Source: Papilionanthe hookeriana x Papilionanthe teres (lineage: Eukaryota; Streptophyta; Magnoliopsida; Asparagales; Orchidaceae). From it: 64,000 bases of DNA. Positions within the stretch are counted from its first letter, which is position 1. Each line of letters starts with the position of its first letter. Below the pieces are notes generated by a model. That model saw only the letters and a program-made list of their open reading frames with translations, had not been told where the DNA came from and made no database searches. A program made the translations under genes and the position numbers. The stretch spans positions 123,576,852-123,640,851 of the forward strand of contig CM040423.1 of NCBI GenBank assembly GCA_022702705.1, in the 5' to 3' direction. Positions 58,456 through 64,000 of this stretch are shown piece after piece.

Positions 58456-61400
58456 TTAAAACCTCTTTAAAATTTTGTCTATTCCTTCAAAGTAAGGTTT
58501 TAATCTGTATCCGTTTACTTTAAATCTATGCCAAGTTTTTGGATCTTCAATTTCTATAGTTCCATATGAAAATATTTGAGTTATAGTGAAAGGTCCTAAC
58601 CATTGAGATTTCAATTTCCCAGGAAATAATTTCAATCTTGTATTATAAAGGAAAACTTCTTGTCCTGACTTAAAATTCTTCAGGTTAATCTTCCGATCAT
58701 GCCATAATTTCATTTTTTTCTTTATAAATTCTATCATTAAGATAAGATTCATTTCTTAATTCATCTAATTCATTCAATTACATTAATCTTTTCTCACCAG
58801 CTTCTTTCAAATTGTAATTAAATTCTTTAATCGCTCAATAAGCTTTATGCTCTAATTCAACTGGTAAGTAGCATGTCTTTCCATAAATAAGTTTGTAAGG
58901 AGTCATTCCAATTAGAGTTTTATAAGCAGTCCTGTATGCCCATAATGCAGTGTCTAGTCTTATAGACCAATCCAATCTATTAGGGTTTACAGTTTTTTTC
59001 TAAAATACGTTTAATCTCTCGATTAGAAACTTCAGCTAATCCACTGGTTTGGATAATAAGCAGTTGATATCTTATGAATAATGTTAAATATTTTTACTAG
59101 TTTGTGAATATATTTATTTCTAAAATGAGAACCTCCGTCAGTGATAATCACTCTTGGCATTCCAATTCTGGTAAAAATATTTTTCATTAGAAACTTTGAA
59201 ACACTCTTAGCGTCACATCTAGGTAAAGCTTGTGCTTCAATCCATTTAGAAACATAATCAATAGCAACTAAGATATATGAGTTTCCAAATGAAGGAACAA
59301 ATGGTCCCATAAAATCTAATCCCCAAACATCAAAAATTTCAACTTCTAATATAAAATTTAGAGGCATTTCATTTCTTCTAGATATATTACCAACTCATTG
59401 GCATCTATCGCAAGTTTTGATGTATCTATAAACATCTCTAAAAAGAGTAGGCCAACAAAATCCAGATTGTAAAATTTTATAAATAGTTTTATCTGTTCCA
59501 AAATGTCCTCCAAAATCAGAATCATGACATTTCTGAATGATTTGTTATGTTTCTTCATAAGGAATACATCTTCTAATTATAAGATCCTTACATTACTTAT
59601 ATAAATAGGGTTCATCCCAAAAATATGTTTTAGCATCATGAATGATTTTTTTTTGTTGTAAAGTTAACATAGGTGGTAAAATATCACTTACAATATAATT
59701 TACTATGTCAGCATACCATGGTATTTTTCACTCATTAATATTATATAATTGTTCATCAGGTGTCAGTAATTTCTTTATCAACGTCAGATAATTCATTATA
59801 TTTTAGCCATGATAACAGATCTGCTATTTGATTATTAGTTCCCTTTTCGTTAATGATTTCAAAATCAAATTCATGCATTAGTAATATCCATCTAATTAAT
59901 CTTGGTTTGGTATCTTTCTTTTGCATTAGATATTTATTAGCAGAGTGGTCAGTAAGCACAATACATTTATTTCCAATTAAATAAGGTCTAAATTTATCAA
60001 AGACATAAACAATTGCTAATAGTTCTTTTTCGATAGCTTGTATAATTCAATTCGACATTATTAAGAGTTTTACTTAGCATAGTATATAACTTTAAAAATT
60101 TTATCATATCTTTGTCCAAGTCTCGCTCCTATAGCATAATCACTAGCATCACACATAAGTTCAAATGGTTTCTCCCAATCAGGTGAAACTATTATAGGTG
60201 TTGTGATTAATTTATCTTTTAATAATTCAAAAGCATTCAAACATTCAGTTGTGAATTCAAATTTCATATCCTTTTCTAAAAGTTTGCATAGAGGTTTAGT
60301 AATTTTTGAAAAATCTTTTATGTAGCGTCTATAGAATCCAGCATGTCCAAAAAAACTTCTTACTCCTTTTACTCTAGTTGGAGGTGGTAATTTAACTATA
60401 ACTTGAATTTTTGCAGGGTCTACTTCCATGCCAATTTCTGAAATTTTATGTCCTAATACAATTCCTCCTGCAACCATAAATTGACATTTCTCCCAATTTA
60501 GAACTAAGTTAGTTTTCTCACATACTTCTAATACTTTTTCAAGATGATTTAAGCATGCATCAAATGACGTTATAAAATACAGAGAAATCATCCATAAATA
60601 CTTCTATTCCATCATCAATTAATTTACTAAATCCAAAAGGCATTCTTCGAAAAGTAAATGTTCCATAAAGACTAGTAAATGTAGTTTTCTCTTGATCCTC
60701 AGGAGCTATATGTATCTGATGATAACCGGTATATCCATCTAAAAAATAAAAATATTTATGTCCGGCTAATATGTCTAACATTTGGTCTAGAAATGGTAAT
60801 GGGAAGTGATCTTTTCTGATTGCTGCATTTAATTTTTTATAATCAATACATATACACCATCCAGTTACTTGTCTTATAGGTATTAAATCATTATTTTCAT
60901 TAGCTTTAACGGTCACTCCTCCTTTCTTAGGAACACGGAGAATTGGGCTTACCGCAACATTTGTCCGAAATAGGATATATAATACAATTATCTAACCATT
61001 TTAATATTTCTTTCTTGACTACTTCTTTCATTATTGGGTTTAATCTCCTTTGAGGATCTACTCTTGGCTTATGTTCCTTATCTAAAATAATTCTGTGCAT
61101 ACAAATTGAAGAACTAATTCCTTTAATATCTGCTAAAGTCCAACCAAAAGTTTTCTTATATTTTTTTAATATAGTTAACAGTTTTTGTTCTTGTGATTCA
61201 TTCAATTCAGCTGACATAATAACTGGTAGGGTTGAATGGTTACCTAAATAAGCATATTTTAAATGATTAGGCAGAATTTTTAATTCGAGTTCAGGAGTTC
61301 TAATTATTGATGGAACTATACTCTTTTCAATGTTTTCAGTATTATCCAACATTTCAAATTTTTCCTATATATAATCCAGTTTTTCATTATCTACTTCTTT

Positions 61401-61880
61401 AATTAATTCTGTATTTTCTTTTTCTAACTTTTCTTCATAATATTCTTTAAAATGTTCATTTTGCAAATGTTCACGTAATTCCATTCGAAAACATTCATCA
61501 TCTTTTTCTAAGGCAGGATATTTCATTGATTTTGTTATGTTAGAAGTTACCTTTTGATTGTTTACTCTCATAGTCAATTCTCCTTTCTGAACATCAATCA
61601 TAGCTTTTCCAGTGGCTAAAAATGGTCTTCCTAATATTATTGAAATTTCTTTATCTTCTTCCATATCTAGAATAATAAAATCGACTGGAAAGATAAATTT
61701 ATACACTTTTACTAACACATCTTCATTAACTCCCTTCGGATAAGTTACAGAACGATCAGCTAACTGAAGAGTTACTGAAGTAGGTGAAATTTCTCCTAAT
61801 TCTAATCTCTTAAAAATTGATAGAGGCATTAAATTTATGCTTGCTCCTAAGTCACACAAAGCTTTTCCATAAAATTTTTC
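58456..61880 (-). pseudogene. Athila 2 pol: protease, RT, RNase H, integrase, broken
   Basis: The protease CDLGASINLMPLSIFKRLEL opens a 164-codon stretch at 61859. RT (60916-60070) has LDGYTGYHQIHIAPEDQ and an intact FMDDFSVF site. However, about 20 residues between RRMPFG and SKLIDDGIEVF (the LCNAPTTFQRCMM part in element 3) are deleted, and a shift follows the active site. The integrase core has GLDFMGPFVP and IITDGGSHF with both Asp residues, then a shift before the third acidic residue. The C-terminus (GQEVFLYNTRLKLFPGKLKS) ends at 58456. The TTAAACCAAGCGC-type post-pol block lies at 58395-58412. Confidence 0.88.
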
Positions 61881-62089
61881 TCCGATAGCGCGAGGTATAG
61901 TGAAACTACCGGGATCTTTTAATTTTTCGGAAGCTTTTTCCGAATAATTGCACTACACTCTTCACTAAGAGCAACAGTTTCATTATCTGTAAATTTTCTT
62001 TTTTTATTTAAAATATCTTTCATAAATTTTACATAATTAGGCATTTGTTCTAATGCTTCTACAAAATGAATATTTACTATTAATTTTTT

Positions 62090-63696
62090 TTTAAATTTCA
62101 AGGAATTTAGCAAATTGCTTATCTTTTTTATGTTGCTTAAGTGGTTGAGAAAATGGTGGTGGTGGTTTTTCTATTGATATTTTCATAGGGATCAATGGAT
62201 ATTCTAAGTTTTGATCATGTTGATCCTTTTCTTTCTCAATTTCCACTTCCTCATTTTTACTTTCTGTTTCTTTTTGAATTTTAGTTTCTAATTATTTTCC
62301 ACTTCTTAGTTGTATTGCTTTTATTTGTTCTTTTCCTTGGTCTTTAGGATTTATTTTCACATTACTAGGAAAAGTTCCAGGAATTATATTGTTAAGCGCA
62401 GTAGCAATATGTCCGAGTTGAGTTTCAATATTTTTAATTGTTGTTCCTTGATTTTGTAATTGATTACCTTGATTTTGTAACTGATTTCCTTGATTTTGCA
62501 AGTGCTGACCCATACTTAATATTAATTCTTCTATAGTTAACTTCTTATCTTTAAATCGAGTGTCATTAAATCCAGGTGGATAAGATGGTTTATAATTTGT
62601 ATTTCATTGATTAGATGGATTTCCTATAGAATTGTTCATCCATTGTTGATTAGCTGTATTGTTATTCCAATTAAAATTTGGATGATTCTTCCAACCAGGA
62701 TTATAATAATTTGCATAAGGATTGTTGAGTCTATTATTAATAGCATTTATAGTTTCATAAGGAGATTAAGAATCTATAATTTGTCCAGATGAGTTTTCTT
62801 CTAATATAGTAGGAGAGTAATTCATTCCAAAATGATCTAATTTCTTTGATATAACAGCAATTTAGGAAGCTAACATAGATATTGCATCATTTTCATGAAT
62901 ACTAGCTATCTTTTTAGGATTTATTCTTTCAGCAGGCCATTGAAAATTGTTAGTAGCCATTTCTTTGATAAACGCATAGGTTTCATCAAATGGTTTTGAC
63001 ATTAATGAACCTCCAAGTGACGACATCAATGATTGATCTAAGAGATCCTACTAATCCATTATAAAAAGTTTGTATAATTAACCGATACTGGTAATGCATG
63101 ATGTGGGCATTTCCTAAGAAGTTCTTTAAATCTCTCCCGAAGCTTCATATATGGATTCTCCATCAAACTGACTAAAAGATGTTATATCATTTCTAAGTTT
63201 TGCAGTTTTCGAAGGAGGAAAATATTTGGATAGAAACTTTTGTGATAATTCTCCCCAAGTATTAATAGATCCATGTGCTAATGAATTTAACCACATTTTA
63301 GCCTTATCCCTTAAAGAAAAAGGAAAAAGGCTAGCATCATTAGATACTCCTTCATATTTAAAAGTAGCACATAGTTCCAAAAAATTAGCAAAATGTAAAT
63401 TAGGATCTTCATTAAGTGAACCACTAAATTGATTATTACATACCATTTGGATAATTGCGGGTTTAAGTTCAATGAATTAGCAGCTACATCAGGGTTTTGA
63501 ATAGTAAGGTGAATTTCATCTAATGTAGGGTTGGCATAGTCTCTTAATGGTCTTTGTTAGTTTATATTTTCAATTTCTGGATTATTTGTCATTTGTGTTA
63601 AATTTATAATTTCTCTCTTTTGTTTTCTAATTCTTTTAATTGTACGCTCTAATTCTGAATCGTAAGGTATTAAATTTTCGTTTCCAAATTTACGCA
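62090..63696 (-). pseudogene. Athila 2 gag, broken
   Basis: The start at 63696 gives MRKFGNENLIPYDSELERT, as in Athila 1. The core is open at 63446-63126 with NEDPNLHFANFLELCATFKY, FPFSLRDKAKMWLNSLAHGS and SQKFLSKYFPPSKTAKLRN. Here the Trp lost in elements 1 and 3 is kept. The end carries QLGHIATALNN and QIKAIQLRSGK. Frame changes lie near 63470 and 63130, and further stops follow. Confidence 0.85.
62446..62508 (-). repeat. 21-bp in-frame repeat in Athila 2 gag
   Basis: Three copies of a 21-bp unit encode LQNQGNQ-LQNQGNQ-LQNQGTT. Element 1 has a single LQSQGAA there, so the repeat arose in the lineage of element 2. The period equals seven residues. Confidence 0.85.
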
Positions 63697-63785
63697 TACA
63701 ATTTTTAAGTAATATTTAAAATAATCTGTTACTCTAGTTTATTTTAATAATTCTATTAATTACCTTAATAATTACTTACTTTTAT

Positions 63786-63803
63786 TCCCCGGCAACGGCG
63801 CCA
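63786..63803 (-). other. Primer binding site, Athila 2 (Asp-tRNA type, perfect)
   Basis: On the minus strand it reads TGGCGCCGTTGCCGGGGA, the usual Athila site, six bases behind the LTR end GTGGATCA. Confidence 0.92.
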
Positions 63804-63809
63804 AAAACT

Positions 63810-64000
63810 TGATCCACTTTTCGATATTTATACTTAAAATTATTATATGAAAATTACCAACGGTACCAAAATCTTGATCCCGCACTGAATATATATATTG
63901 ATAATTTTGTTATAGCTTTTATGATTTATATTATGGATACTATGCAAGTATACGTATCATTATCAAGTAATATAGGACTCTAATGGAGTCCTAGATATCG
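63810..64000 (-). repeat. Athila 2 5' LTR, last 190 bp, with internal PBS-like copy
   Basis: The LTR ends (minus strand) GTGGATCA at 63810. A second end-like GCGGGATCA lies at 63883-63875 with a worn PBS-like TGGTACCGTTGGT behind it (63867-63855). Further in, the GATACGTATACTTGCATAG block and CTAGGACTCC match the other Athila LTRs. Confidence 0.8.

Larger units (their letters stand above)
57693..64000 (-). mobile_element. Athila element 2, 3' part missing, 5' LTR leaves the window
   Basis: On the minus strand the order is LTR end, PBS, gag, protease, RT, RNase H, integrase, box module, ORF A start. It is closely related to Athila 1, with the same gag start, box type and PBS. It breaks off inside ORF A at 57693 against long repeat Y. 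The rest of the LTR lies beyond 64000. Confidence 0.9.

Noticed and set aside
63786..63803. tRNA gene
   Set aside because: It is only the 18-base primer binding site; no cloverleaf surrounds it.

Overview
The window is nuclear DNA of a flowering plant, probably a eudicot, from a transposon-rich (heterochromatic or pericentromeric-like) region. It is AT-rich and packed with nested LTR retrotransposons. The only recognisable host genes are a broken GRF-type zinc-finger fragment and the last exon of a receptor-like cytoplasmic kinase. I see no rRNA, tRNA or CRISPR.

Layout. 1-8027: a long non-coding repeat (copy X), preceded by inverted pieces of itself that form a foldback. 8028-18931 (-): Athila-type Ty3/gypsy element 1 (5' LTR, PBS, gag, pol, ORF A, ORF B), with no 3' LTR. 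18932-25340: a diverged relative of the long repeat (copy Z) holding a 3.2-kb tract of four adjacent tandem-repeat families, each made of short hairpin units. 25340-28145 (+): the 3' end of another Athila. 28149-30660: host-like spacer with the GRF fragment. 30662-39082 (+): a Ty1/copia element. It is split by a solo Athila LTR (33686-37117, TSD TTACT), which is split by a second solo LTR (34922-36487, TSD GACAT). 39083-41990: spacer, kinase exon (-) and a truncated LINE (-). 41991-51488 (+): Athila element 3, 5'-truncated. 51489-57692 (+): second copy (Y) of the long repeat, in direct orientation to X. 57693-64000 (-): Athila element 2, running out of the window.

All elements are decayed; many internal stops look like C-to-T changes of Gln or Arg codons. 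The Athila elements keep the order gag, PR, RT, RNase H, INT, then two downstream ORFs (A and B). Where they are complete enough, A and B look like paralogues carrying the 'putative plant transposon protein' domain.

The most interesting pattern is regulatory. Paired GC-rich boxes, mostly palindromic and usually spaced 20-21 bp, lie upstream of a TATA box in the LTRs, and again in front of ORF A and ORF B. There are two sequence types of box, and each element family uses its own type at all three places. This looks like an LTR promoter module copied to internal promoters and kept uniform within each lineage.

A second oddity is a PBS-like copy lying inside the 3' end of three LTRs. A third is the composite hairpin satellite tract at 20.9-24.2 kb.
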